The notes beneath the pieces are model-generated. The model saw only the letters and a list, made by a program, of their open reading frames with translations. It did no database searches and was not told where the DNA came from. A DNA stretch of 64,000 nucleotides from Aminipila butyrica (GTDB lineage: Bacteria; Bacillota; Clostridia; Peptostreptococcales; Anaerovoracaceae). Every line of letters begins with the position of its first letter. Position 1 is the stretch's first letter. The stretch covers positions 1,488,001-1,552,000 of the forward strand of contig NZ_CP048649.1 in NCBI RefSeq assembly GCF_010669305.1, read 5' to 3'. The translations under genes and the position numbers were made by a program. Shown here piece after piece: positions 17,132 through 26,133 of this stretch.

Positions 17132-18358
17132 ATGGTAAACAGAAAAGAACCAGAAGGGATAGGCATTTTAACCTATTATTTTAGAAATAATAATTTTGGC
17201 GGTATTTTACAGGCTTATGCCTTACAATGCATCGTTGATGAGATAAATGGAGATTGCGAGCAAATATCATACCAATTGACTAGTGCTTCCTTTATTAAAA
17301 AAATTATTAATATTATCAAATATCAGCCATTAAAAACAGTAGTCAAAACAATACAAGAAAAAATATGTGCCAAAATATCATATTATATATTGGGGAAAAA
17401 AATTAGAAATCAATGCGCTGCAAGAAGAGAAAGATTTAAAAATTTTGAAGAAAGTATACCACACAGTGCTATAGTTTATGGTAAAGACGATATTAAATTT
17501 GCAAATAAAAAATATAGCACATTTATTGTTGGTAGCGATCAAGTCTGGAATGGCGGAGAAAATTTTGATGTATATTGTCTTAGTTTTGTAGATAATAATA
17601 AAAGAAAAATTGCGTATGCAGCTAGTGCAGGTATGACTTTCATCGGAAAATTGCAGTTTGAGCAATTTAAGAGGTATTTACAGGATTTTTCGGCAATTTC
17701 TGTTCGAGAAAAATCTTTATCAGATATTTTATCTAAAAGTATTGGTTATAGTGTTACAAATGTTCTTGATCCTGTATTTCTATTGAGCAGAAAGCAATGG
17801 GAAGAGATTTGTATTAAGCCAATGATAACAGAGCCGTACATTCTTTGTTATATGTTAGGGAGGAATAAGAAACAGCGAACAATAGCACAGGAAATAGCTA
17901 ATAAGAAGGGGTGCAAACTTTTAACATTTCCGTATATTACAACGGGGGAATTTAGCTTTTTAGATTGGCATTTTGGTGATATTCGTGATTTTTCATCTGG
18001 GCCCCGTGAATTTATAGGATTGCTCAGTAATGCACAAGCTGTTATCACGGACTCTTTTCATGCTACAGCGTTTTCATTAATATTTGGAAAAAATTTTTGT
18101 GCTTTACCTAGATATAGTGAAAAGCCGAAGAGTATGGCAAACAATAGAATTATAGGTTTATTAGAACAGTTTTCCTTGAGTGATAGACTAAATGATAACA
18201 TTGAATCAATTCTTTTTTTCCTACAACAAGGTTTTGATTACAAACAAGTCGAAGCACTTATGAGTGTTTTTAGAGAAGATTCACTTAATTGGCTGAGGGA
18301 ATCACTTGATTATGAGGAGGATCAAGGACGGAAGGAATATGGATTTGAAAAAGAATGA
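17132..18358 (+). CDS. Polysaccharide pyruvyl transferase family protein
   Basis: A 408 aa protein of the PS_pyruv_trans family. The N-terminal GILTYYFRNNNFGGILQAYAL, the middle FIVGSDQVWNG and the C-terminal ITDSFHATAFSLIFGKNF are hallmarks of this group. Members either add a pyruvate ketal to a sugar or act in related glycan modification. In Clostridia they often travel with FrhB-type iron-sulfur proteins, as here with the gene at 19924. It is the second pyruvyl-transferase-type gene in the window after csaB at 45605, and the two belong to different subfamilies. It lies between a GT2 and a flippase, so it probably modifies the exported polysaccharide. Confidence 0.9.
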   Translation: MVNRKEPEGIGILTYYFRNNNFGGILQAYALQCIVDEINGDCEQISYQLTSASFIKKIINIIKYQPLKTVVKTIQEKICAKISYYILGKKIRNQCAARRERFKNFEESIPHSAIVYGKDDIKFANKKYSTFIVGSDQVWNGGENFDVYCLSFVDNNKRKIAYAASAGMTFIGKLQFEQFKRYLQDFSAISVREKSLSDILSKSIGYSVTNVLDPVFLLSRKQWEEICIKPMITEPYILCYMLGRNKKQRTIAQEIANKKGCKLLTFPYITTGEFSFLDWHFGDIRDFSSGPREFIGLLSNAQAVITDSFHATAFSLIFGKNFCALPRYSEKPKSMANNRIIGLLEQFSLSDRLNDNIESILFFLQQGFDYKQVEALMSVFREDSLNWLRESLDYEEDQGRKEYGFEKE

Positions 18359-19874
18359 ACTAAAAATGGGAGTCGTTTTATCATATATATCTACAGGATT
18401 AAATATGGGAATTCAGTTGGTGTATACACCAATTATGATTCATTTGCTTGGTAAAAGTGAGTATGGACTTTACACATTAGTGGGAAGTGTTGTTAGCTAT
18501 TTGAGCTTGTTCAGCTTAGGGTTTACTGGAGCGTATTTACGGTTTTATGCTAGGTATCATGTGGAAAAAGATTATAAAGGTATAGCACGTTTAAATGGAA
18601 TGTTTTTACTCCTATTTTCCGTAATGTCTTTAGCTGCTTTAATTTGTGGCATGATACTAGTACAATATCCCAGACAAATTTTTGGAAATAAGTTGACTAT
18701 GGAAGAAATACGGATAGCACAGATGTTAATGACAATTTTGGTAATTAATATTGCTCTTACCTTTCCCTCAGGGCTTATGGATTCGATGATTAGTGCTCAT
18801 GAAAAATTTTTGTTTCAAAAACTACTCAGTTTGACTGGCATTATATTTAATCCTATGATTTGTTTCCCCTTGTTGCTTTTAGGCTATGGCTCGGTTGCAA
18901 TTGTCTGTGTTACCACTTTTATTACAGTACTCAAGTTGTTTGTTAGCTTATGGTATTGTTTGAAAAAGCTACATACCCATTTTATATTTAGTAAGCTAGA
19001 GCTTTCTGTATTAAGGCAAATTTCAGCATTTAGCTTTTTTTTATTTTTAAATATGATTATTGATCAAATTAACTGGTCAATAGATAAATTTATATTAGGG
19101 TGGGTATCTGGTACTGGTGCGGTTGCAATATATGGCGTGGGAGCCCAAATTAATTCATTATTTTTAAATTTTTCAGTTGCTATTTCTTCTGTTTTTGCAC
19201 CGAGAGTGAATCGCATTGCTGCAGAAAATAAGAAAGACATGAATAATCAATTTACCAAACTTTTTATTAAGGTAGGCCGTATACAATTCTTAATCTTGGC
19301 ATTGGTTGCATCAGGATTTGTTGTATTTGGACAATACTTTGTTACAGAGATTTATGCTACACAAGAATATGTACAGGCCTATTTTGTAGCAATCCTCTTA
19401 ATTATATCGGTCATGGTACCATTAACACAAAATTTGGGGATTGAGATACAGCGTGCTGTAAATAAGCAACAAGCACGTTCGGTTATTTATTTTGTTATGG
19501 CAATTATTAATATATTAATTAGTATTCCGTTGGCACGGACATTCGGACCGGTGGGTTCCGCAATAGGTACAGCAATTGCTTTAATTATTGCAAATGGAAT
19601 TGTTATGAATATTTATTATCATAAGGCTATATGCATTAATATTATTGATTTTTGGAAAAATATATTTCAACTTTTCAGAGGTATGGTTATTCCTGTTGCA
19701 TTTGGATGTTTTTTAATGATTTTTGTGGAATTTACAAATACAATGTCTTATCTTTTCCTAGTTGTACTATACACTACTATATATTGCCTATCCATGTGGT
19801 TTCTGGGCATGAATGATGAGGAAAGACATTTAGTGCTACAGCCGATAGAAAGAATAAAGAAAAAGTATCGTTAA
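18339..19874 (+). CDS. Wzx-type oligosaccharide flippase
   Basis: About 511 aa, with twelve to fourteen predicted membrane helices, of the polysaccharide transporter (MOP/MATE-like) superfamily. The N-terminus MDLKKNELKMGVVLSY and the following TPIMIHLLGKSEYGLYTLV segment are typical of flippases of lipid-linked repeat units. The ATG at 18339 overlaps the end of the pyruvyl transferase gene. AAGGA lies 10 nt upstream; in-frame TTG 18306 and ATG 18312 are less likely. Together with the Wzy-like and Wzz-like proteins it defines a Wzx/Wzy-dependent pathway. Confidence 0.9.
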   Translation: MDLKKNELKMGVVLSYISTGLNMGIQLVYTPIMIHLLGKSEYGLYTLVGSVVSYLSLFSLGFTGAYLRFYARYHVEKDYKGIARLNGMFLLLFSVMSLAALICGMILVQYPRQIFGNKLTMEEIRIAQMLMTILVINIALTFPSGLMDSMISAHEKFLFQKLLSLTGIIFNPMICFPLLLLGYGSVAIVCVTTFITVLKLFVSLWYCLKKLHTHFIFSKLELSVLRQISAFSFFLFLNMIIDQINWSIDKFILGWVSGTGAVAIYGVGAQINSLFLNFSVAISSVFAPRVNRIAAENKKDMNNQFTKLFIKVGRIQFLILALVASGFVVFGQYFVTEIYATQEYVQAYFVAILLIISVMVPLTQNLGIEIQRAVNKQQARSVIYFVMAIINILISIPLARTFGPVGSAIGTAIALIIANGIVMNIYYHKAICINIIDFWKNIFQLFRGMVIPVAFGCFLMIFVEFTNTMSYLFLVVLYTTIYCLSMWFLGMNDEERHLVLQPIERIKKKYR

Positions 19875-19923
19875 TAAATATTTGACACTATAATGCAAAT
19901 AAAGGAAAAGGAAAAGGATTTAT

Positions 19924-21108
19924 TTGATTAATATAAAAACAAAAGAGAACTGTTGTGGATGTTCAGCTTGTTCACAGATATGCCCTCAAGCATGTATTGA
20001 GATGCACGAAGATCACGAGGGTTTTCTATATCCGGCAGTGGATATAGATTTATGTATTCATTGTCAGATATGTGAAAAAGTATGCCCAGTGATTAATGTT
20101 CATTCAGATGAAGGGGAAAAAGTAATTGCATTTGCAGCATATAATAAAGATGAGAGACAGCGGCTTGATAGTTCATCAGGAGGTATTTTTACCGTATTGG
20201 CTGAGAAAATTATTAATCAAAATGGAATAATTTTTGGCGCAGCAATATCTAAAGATTGTCGAATGGTGAATCATATTGCGGTTGAAAATGCTGACGAACT
20301 ATGGCAATTGCGAGGCAGCAAGTATTTACAAAGCCAAATTGGTAATAATTTTGTAAGGGTAAAATTTTTATTAGATCGCGGAGAAAAAGTATTGTTTTCT
20401 GGTACACCATGTGAAATTGAGGGCCTAAAGTCTTTTCTACGGAAAGATTATGAGAATTTACTATGTGTCGATTTTATATGCCATGGTACCCCTAGCCCTA
20501 AGTTATGGGGAAAATACATTGGTTATCACGAAAAACGTGCAGGCGCTTCTGTACGGCGCGTATTTTTCAGACATAAGAAATATGGTTGGGAAAAATTTGT
20601 CGTATTGTTTGAGTTTAAAAACAATACGACATACGAGCAGATTTTTTCCAAAGATTTATTCTTTCAGATGTTTTTACAAGATTTATGCTTAAGGCCATCG
20701 TGTTATCAATGTGTGTTTAAAAAGAAGAATAGAGTTAGTGATATTACTTTGGCTGATTTTTGGGGTTGCAATGATATCTGTGCGGATTTAAATGACAATA
20801 AGGGACTATCTCTTGTGTTAGTTCATAATAAGTATGGAAATAATTTGTTTAATCAAATTAAAGATCGATTAGTAATCCGAGAAGTGAGCGTAGAGGAAGC
20901 TATTAACAGTAATCAATCAATGATTAAATCGTGTCCAAAACCGTTATACAGAAATGTCTTTATGAGTGAAATAGATAAGATATCTATTTCTGAGCTTGGA
21001 AACAAATATTTGAAGCGAAGAACTATTGTAGATATAGTCAAAGAAAGAGTACCTAAAAAGGTAAAGTTACAGGTGAAGAAATTTCTAAGGCAATGTAAAA
21101 CAAAATAG
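19924..21108 (+). CDS. FrhB/F420-dehydrogenase beta-subunit-like iron-sulfur protein in a glycan locus
   Basis: A 394 aa protein. The N-terminus carries two 4Fe-4S ferredoxin motifs (C10-C20 region CCGCSACSQICP, and CIHCQICEKVCP at about 43-54). Then come the coenzyme F420 hydrogenase/dehydrogenase beta-subunit N- and C-terminal domains, with SSSGGIFTVLAEKI, LFSGTPCEIEGLKSFL and CVFKKKNRVSDITLADFWG. Clostridia generally do not make F420, so the redox partner is probably a flavin or ferredoxin; this is inference. The family recurs in polysaccharide clusters next to pyruvyl transferases. The TTG start has AAAAGGAT 5 nt upstream. It closes the AT-rich block. Confidence 0.85.
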   Translation: MINIKTKENCCGCSACSQICPQACIEMHEDHEGFLYPAVDIDLCIHCQICEKVCPVINVHSDEGEKVIAFAAYNKDERQRLDSSSGGIFTVLAEKIINQNGIIFGAAISKDCRMVNHIAVENADELWQLRGSKYLQSQIGNNFVRVKFLLDRGEKVLFSGTPCEIEGLKSFLRKDYENLLCVDFICHGTPSPKLWGKYIGYHEKRAGASVRRVFFRHKKYGWEKFVVLFEFKNNTTYEQIFSKDLFFQMFLQDLCLRPSCYQCVFKKKNRVSDITLADFWGCNDICADLNDNKGLSLVLVHNKYGNNLFNQIKDRLVIREVSVEEAINSNQSMIKSCPKPLYRNVFMSEIDKISISELGNKYLKRRTIVDIVKERVPKKVKLQVKKFLRQCKTK

Positions 21109-21245
21109 ATAGATTTGTTGAAAATGAACAAATAAGCCTTTAGTAATTAAGCTGGACTTAAAATGATAAAACACCACATAACGTGAAGGAAAGAAGTTTT
21201 ACATATTGCAATAGAATAGGTCTATTAAAGGAGGGATATAGTATC

Positions 21246-22178
21246 ATGAACACAACTTTACTAATCATGGCAGCCGGCATCGGCTCCCGCTTCGGCGGCG
21301 GTATAAAACAATTAGAACCGGTAGGACCAAATGGTGAAATCATTATGGATTATTCCATCTATGATGCGCTTGAGGCCGGATTCAATAAAATCATCTTTAT
21401 CATACGAAAAGATTTGGAAAAAGATTTCAAAGAAGTGATTGGAAATCGTATAGAGAAGATTTGTGATGTAGCATATGCATATCAGGAACTGACAGATATT
21501 CCAAGTGGATTTACAAAGCCAGAAGAAAGAACAAAACCTTGGGGGACCGGACAGGCTGTATTAAGCTGTAAAGGAATCCTCAGGGAACCTTTTGCTGTAA
21601 TTAATGCGGATGATTATTATGGCAAAGAAGCTTTTGTGAAGGTGCATGATTATTTAGTAAGGTCTTCTCAGCCAGGCTCTGAGATTCCAAGCTATTGCAT
21701 GGCGGGGTTTATCTTGAAGAACACATTGAGTGATCATGGGGGAGTGACAAGGGGGATTTGCCAAATTGATGAAAATGTAAATTTAATCAATGTGGTGGAA
21801 ACCCACAATATTGTCAAGACCATGGAGGCTGGAAAAGTCGGTGCAGTGATACAAGGCGAGAAAGGTGGTTTTAAATCCATTGATGAAGAGTCCTATGTTT
21901 CCATGAATATGTGGGGGCTTACTCCTGATTTTCTGGAGGTCCTTCAGGCTGGATTTAGTGAATTCCTATCGGCCCTGAAACCGGAAGACATAAAATCGGA
22001 GTATCTTTTGCCAACCATCGTGGATGAGTTAATCAAAAGTGGCAGAGCAGAGGTGAAGCTTCTTGAAACCCATGATAAATGGTTCGGTGTTACATACAAA
22101 GAAGATAAGGAAGTGGTCGTTAAGTCCTTTAGGAAGCTTATTGACAGCGGAATATATAAAGAAAAATTATTTGATTAA
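21246..22178 (+). CDS. Sugar-phosphate nucleotidyltransferase-like protein
   Basis: About 310 aa with a nucleotidyltransferase fold. The N-terminal LLIMAAGIGSRFGGGIKQLEPVG is the NTP-binding loop, and VINADDYYG supplies the metal-binding aspartate. TKPWGTGQAVL resembles the substrate-binding region of glucose-1-phosphate uridylyltransferases. The ATG at 21246 was chosen because AAAGGAGGG lies 10 nt upstream; the longer in-frame ORF from 21183 lacks a site. It sits before galE and pgi, consistent with sugar-nucleotide supply. The exact sugar phosphate is not determined. Composition returns to the chromosomal norm here. Confidence 0.82.
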   Translation: MNTTLLIMAAGIGSRFGGGIKQLEPVGPNGEIIMDYSIYDALEAGFNKIIFIIRKDLEKDFKEVIGNRIEKICDVAYAYQELTDIPSGFTKPEERTKPWGTGQAVLSCKGILREPFAVINADDYYGKEAFVKVHDYLVRSSQPGSEIPSYCMAGFILKNTLSDHGGVTRGICQIDENVNLINVVETHNIVKTMEAGKVGAVIQGEKGGFKSIDEESYVSMNMWGLTPDFLEVLQAGFSEFLSALKPEDIKSEYLLPTIVDELIKSGRAEVKLLETHDKWFGVTYKEDKEVVVKSFRKLIDSGIYKEKLFD

Positions 22179-22191
22179 AGGGGGACTTGGT

Positions 22192-23184
22192 ATGGAAATC
22201 TTAGTTACTGGCGGGGCAGGATATATTGGCTCGCATACTTGTGTTGCGCTACTTAAAGAAGGGCACAAGGTAGTCGTGGCTGATAATTTATGCAACAGTA
22301 AAGCCGAAACAATAGATAAAATAGAGCAGATTACGGGCAAAGTGGTTACATTTTACGAGATAGATGTAACAAGAGAAAAGGATTTAGATTCGGTTTTCGC
22401 CAAGCATCACTTGGATGGGGCAATTCATTTTGCAGGCCTCAAGGCGGTGGGCGAGTCGAAAAAGAAGCCGCTGGAATATTATTATAATAATGTGGTAAGT
22501 ACTATTGTTTTAGCTAAAATGTGTCAAAGATATAAAGTGAATCGATTTGTATTTAGTTCTTCGGCTACGGTATATGGAGAAAATGAAATTCCTTTTATAG
22601 AGACGATGAAGCTATTGCCCACGACCAATCCATATGGTGAAACAAAAGTGATCAGTGAACGAATTTTAATGGATATGCAGAAAGCAAATCCTGAATTTGC
22701 CGTATCTCTCCTGCGTTATTTTAACCCCATCGGAGCTCATGAGAGCGGATTAATAGGGGAATCGCCCAATGGTATACCAAACAACCTGATGCCATATATA
22801 ACCCAGGTGGCAAAAGGCAAGCTGGAAAAGCTAAGGGTATTTGGCAATGATTATCCGACAATTGACGGGACGGGTGTTCGGGATTATGTTCATGTGATGG
22901 ATTTGGCGGAAGGTCATGTACTAGCTTTAGAGAATCTGACGGAAGGTGTACAAGTATACAATCTGGGGACAGGTCAAGGCACTAGTGTATTGCAGTTGAT
23001 TAGGGCTTTTGAAGAAGCAAATAACATAAAAGTTCCCTTTGTGATGGCAGAGCGGCGATCTGGAGACATTGCAGAGTTTTATGCCGACACATCAAAAGCA
23101 AAGCGTGAGCTAGGGTTTACAGCTAAGAGAAGTATCCTTGAAATGTGCAAGGATGCATGGCGGTTTGAGAAGGATTTCAAATAA
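22192..23184 (+). CDS. galE: UDP-glucose 4-epimerase
   Basis: An extended short-chain dehydrogenase of 330 aa that interconverts UDP-glucose and UDP-galactose (or the N-acetyl forms). The NAD-binding GGAGYIGSHT (about residues 7-16), the catalytic serine/threonine region SSSATVYG and the YxxxK motif (YGETK) are present, as is the GTGVRDYVHVMDLA segment. The length is typical. AAAGGGGG lies 7 nt before the ATG at 22192; a longer ORF starting at 22063 is discarded because it overlaps the previous gene. It probably supplies UDP-galactose for the neighbouring glycan pathway. Confidence 0.96.
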   Translation: MEILVTGGAGYIGSHTCVALLKEGHKVVVADNLCNSKAETIDKIEQITGKVVTFYEIDVTREKDLDSVFAKHHLDGAIHFAGLKAVGESKKKPLEYYYNNVVSTIVLAKMCQRYKVNRFVFSSSATVYGENEIPFIETMKLLPTTNPYGETKVISERILMDMQKANPEFAVSLLRYFNPIGAHESGLIGESPNGIPNNLMPYITQVAKGKLEKLRVFGNDYPTIDGTGVRDYVHVMDLAEGHVLALENLTEGVQVYNLGTGQGTSVLQLIRAFEEANNIKVPFVMAERRSGDIAEFYADTSKAKRELGFTAKRSILEMCKDAWRFEKDFK

Positions 23185-23217
23185 TGGATAGCGCTTGGAC
23201 AATAAGAGGTTTTGAAC

Positions 23218-24540
23218 ATGAAAAAAATAACGTTGGACTATTCTCAATCACTTCATCTGATTGACCAGAAAGAGTTGGATTTTTTACAGGAAAAAGTTAG
23301 CCAGTGCCATGAACTATTACATAGCAAAACAGGGGAAGGCCATCAGTGCTTGGGGTGGTTAGATTGGCCGGAGCAGTATGATCAGGAGGAGTTTTTGAAG
23401 ATACAAGAAGCGGCAGAGAAGATTCGAAAACAGTCCGAGGTCTTTATTGTAGTCGGCATAGGCGGATCATATCTGGGTGCCAGAGCTGCTATAGAGATGT
23501 TAAATATGCTCGCTTGTACGTGCAAGCATGAAGAACAGACGGGAGCGCCAGCAATTTATTTTGCCGGTCACAATATGAGTTCAATCTATTTAAAAAATTT
23601 ATATAATAATATAGAAGGAAAAGATGTATCTATTAACGTCATATCAAAATCTGGAACGACCACTGAGACGGCTATAGTGTTTCGTTTGCTAAAAGAATAT
23701 ATGGAAAAAAGGTATGGTCGAAAAGAAGCCGGGAAAAGGATATTTGTCACCACAAACAAGTGCAAAGGAGCATTAAAAACACTGGCAGGTAGACAAGGAT
23801 ATGAAACCTTTGGCATACCGGAGAATATCGGCGGGCGATACTCTGCCTTAACAGCTGTTGGGCTCTTACCTATGGCTGTAGCAGGTATCGACATTGAACA
23901 GGTCATGGCAGGCGGGCAGGCCGCTTGCAGGGACTTATCCGATGACTCGTTAGAGAGGAACCCTGCCTATCAATATGCCACGATTCGAAATCTATTATAT
24001 GTGAAAGGAAAGACCATAGAGGTCTTGGCGTATTATGAGCCAAACTTGTTTTACTTTGGGGAATGGTACAAGCAGTTGTTTGGTGAAAGTGAAGGCAAGG
24101 ATGGAAAGGGTATCTTTCCTGCTTCCTTGAACTTTACCACGGATTTACATGCCATGGGACAGTACATACAGGAGGGCAGAAAAGATATATTTGAAACAAC
24201 ACTGAATATCGAAGAATCGGAGGATAAAATCATCATTAAAAGAGCAGAAGATGATTCAGATGGATTAAACTATCTGCAAGGAAAGACTCTTGATTATATC
24301 AATAAGAAAGCGATGGAAGGGGTTATGAGGGCACATTGTGACGGCGGGGTACCGAATTTGATGCTCTGCATTCCACGCATTTCACCGTATTACGTTGGAA
24401 GCTTAATCTATTTCTTTGAGAAAGCTTGTGCTATGAGCGGGTATTTACTGGGGGTAAATCCGTTCAATCAGCCGGGAGTAGAAGCGTACAAAAGAAATAT
24501 GTTTCATATATTAGGAAAACCGGGATATGAGTCGTTGTGA
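23218..24540 (+). CDS. pgi: Glucose-6-phosphate isomerase
   Basis: Cytoplasmic glycolytic enzyme of 440 aa, in the short bacterial Pgi form. Sugar-phosphate-binding VISKSGTTTETA and GGRYSALTAVGLLPMA are intact, and VVGIGGSYLGARA marks the N-terminal SIS-type fold. The C-terminal catalytic lysine region NPFNQPGVEAYK is present. The ATG at 23218 has AAGAGGT 7 nt upstream; a TTG at 23212 is in frame. It follows galE by 33 bp and likely shares its transcript, linking fructose-6-phosphate to sugar-nucleotide synthesis. Confidence 0.96.
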   Translation: MKKITLDYSQSLHLIDQKELDFLQEKVSQCHELLHSKTGEGHQCLGWLDWPEQYDQEEFLKIQEAAEKIRKQSEVFIVVGIGGSYLGARAAIEMLNMLACTCKHEEQTGAPAIYFAGHNMSSIYLKNLYNNIEGKDVSINVISKSGTTTETAIVFRLLKEYMEKRYGRKEAGKRIFVTTNKCKGALKTLAGRQGYETFGIPENIGGRYSALTAVGLLPMAVAGIDIEQVMAGGQAACRDLSDDSLERNPAYQYATIRNLLYVKGKTIEVLAYYEPNLFYFGEWYKQLFGESEGKDGKGIFPASLNFTTDLHAMGQYIQEGRKDIFETTLNIEESEDKIIIKRAEDDSDGLNYLQGKTLDYINKKAMEGVMRAHCDGGVPNLMLCIPRISPYYVGSLIYFFEKACAMSGYLLGVNPFNQPGVEAYKRNMFHILGKPGYESL

Positions 24541-25076
24541 TGATTGATGATTCAGCAAGGGAAAGAGTAAGGGATGAGGGGATTGTGTTAAATAAGTTTT
24601 TTAAGATTGTGATGCCAATGATTTGCATTGGGGTAATCTGCTTCATATTTTTTATGTCGTCGGATTCCTATTCTGATGTAAAAAGTTTAAAAATATCACA
24701 GGTGGCCTATGAGTTGATGCCTGTGCAAGTACAAGAAGCATTAGTGGATCGCAGCATAGATATAAAAAAAATAGACTTCATGATGAGAAAAAGCAGTCAT
24801 TTTATAGAATATGTGGTATTGAGCATATTGTTATTAAATGCTGCAATCATTTATAAAATAAAAACAAAAGATGCGATTATATATGTTCTTTTTTTGTGCT
24901 TACTACTGGCCAATCTAGACGAATTTTATCAAGGCTTTATAAATGGTCGGAACTCATCGGTGAAGGATTGCTTGATTGACTTAGGGGGAAGTGTCAGTGG
25001 AGTCCTTCTATATTTATTTTGTCGGATGAGCCAGCTACAGACAAAAGCACGGAAAAGAAAAACCGGAAACCACTAG
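24537..25076 (+). CDS. VanZ-like family membrane protein
   Basis: A 179 aa membrane protein with about four predicted helices. The VanZ-like pattern is visible: FMSSDSYSD after the first helix, then RKSSHFIEYVVLSILL, DEFYQGFINGRNSSVKDCLIDLGGSVSGV. VanZ itself gives low teicoplanin resistance, but most family members have no known role. The GTG at 24537 or the ATG at 24540 overlaps the pgi stop, and no clear ribosome binding site is seen, so coupling is likely. A house-keeping wall or membrane role is inferred only. Confidence 0.85.
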   Translation: MMIDDSARERVRDEGIVLNKFFKIVMPMICIGVICFIFFMSSDSYSDVKSLKISQVAYELMPVQVQEALVDRSIDIKKIDFMMRKSSHFIEYVVLSILLLNAAIIYKIKTKDAIIYVLFLCLLLANLDEFYQGFINGRNSSVKDCLIDLGGSVSGVLLYLFCRMSQLQTKARKRKTGNH

Positions 25077-25196
25077 AATCAGAAGCTGTCAGCAAATATG
25101 AACAATATTTAAGATGAGATTTGGCATAAAATGTGGTAAAATGGAATTCATGGGTGGCAAGGACACCAAATACGAGACAAGGATGACGAGAGACAG

Positions 25197-26024
25197 ATGA
25201 AAAAAAGGGGAAAAATACGGGATGAACATCTTTTGGTACGGCTGGTCAAGGGCTTTATTGTAGGGGCCTCCATGCTGATACCGGGAGTCAGTGGCGGAAC
25301 CATGGCTATCATTTTAGGAATTTATGATGATTTGATTCATGCGGTCAACGCCTTAAAACGAGATTTAAGAAAATATGGACTTCTGCTGGTTCAATATGGA
25401 GGAGCTGGGGTGGCAGGTATTATCCTGCTGTCGGGGCCTATGCTGAAAGCGGTGACCCTGTGGGAAAAGCCAATGATGTTTCTTTTTCTGGGAGCGATTT
25501 TGGGAAGTTTCCCGCCGTTGTACCGCAAGGCTACAGCTAGCAAGGTAAAGAATATCAACAAGGTGGCAGTCGTGCTGGGGGCGGCTATTGCCTATCTGAT
25601 TACTCTGTTCCCTAAGGGGTTGCTAGCGGTGGAGCCAGGCTTTCACCTATCCAGCTTTTTTATGCTGCTGGCGGCAGGGGTAGTCATCGCCGTGGCTTTA
25701 ATCCTGCCGGGCATCAGCGCATCTTATGTGCTGTTAATGCTGGGGATGTATGACCTGACATTAATGGCCATCCGAGATGTAGATTTGGCTTATTTGACGC
25801 CGTTGGTGGTGGGCGTGCTAGGAGGAACCTTTCTCACCGCAGGTATTATTGAAATGGAGATGGACCGCCATCCCCAGTTTACGTATATGTTGATTATGGG
25901 CTTCATGGTGGGTTCCTTGATGGAGGTCTTTCCAGGGGTGCCCCAAGGAGCAGCACTGGTGCAGTCAACGGTTATGTTCCTAGTGGGGCTGGGCGTAATT
26001 CTTTGGATTGGTAAAGCTAGATAG
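25197..26024 (+). CDS. DUF368 membrane protein, PopT-type undecaprenyl-phosphate translocase
   Basis: A 275 aa polytopic membrane protein with about eight helices. The signature GASMLIPGVSGGTMAIILGIYDDLI occurs near residues 20-45 and a second inverted copy, LILPGISASYVLLMLGMYD, near 168-188. Members of this family (PopT) were shown to recycle undecaprenyl phosphate across the membrane, alongside DedA-type UptA proteins. That fits a position next to a polysaccharide locus that consumes the carrier. AAGGAT precedes the ATG by 12 nt. The assignment of function comes from the family; the family call itself is firm. Confidence 0.9.
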   Translation: MKKRGKIRDEHLLVRLVKGFIVGASMLIPGVSGGTMAIILGIYDDLIHAVNALKRDLRKYGLLLVQYGGAGVAGIILLSGPMLKAVTLWEKPMMFLFLGAILGSFPPLYRKATASKVKNINKVAVVLGAAIAYLITLFPKGLLAVEPGFHLSSFFMLLAAGVVIAVALILPGISASYVLLMLGMYDLTLMAIRDVDLAYLTPLVVGVLGGTFLTAGIIEMEMDRHPQFTYMLIMGFMVGSLMEVFPGVPQGAALVQSTVMFLVGLGVILWIGKAR

Positions 26025-26058
26025 CTTTTTTAAGCAAGCGTATAAAACCGGAAAAGGA

Positions 26059-26088
26059 TGGACTTTCTATCTTCAAAAATAGTATAAT
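26059..26088 (+). promoter_or_regulatory. Possible promoter of the coiled-coil gene
   Basis: A perfect TATAAT at 26083-26088 has TGGACT (26059-26064) 18 bp upstream as an imperfect -35. It lies 46 bp before the coiled-coil gene. Confidence 0.5.
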
Positions 26089-26133
26089 AAAGGTAGAAGG
26101 ATTATCGTACAGCCGAGAAAGAGGGATGAAGCA

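Noticed and set aside
19882..19894. TTGACA and TATAAT lying close together before the FrhB-type gene
   Set aside because: Only one base separates the two hexamers, so they cannot act as a -35/-10 pair.
12838..21110. Genomic island with integrase or transposase
   Set aside because: Composition suggests exchange, but no integrase, transposase, att-like repeat or tRNA boundary was found.
22063..22191. N-terminal extension of galE by 43 residues
   Set aside because: It overlaps the preceding gene in another frame, lacks a ribosome binding site, and galE homologs begin at the NAD-binding motif near the chosen ATG.
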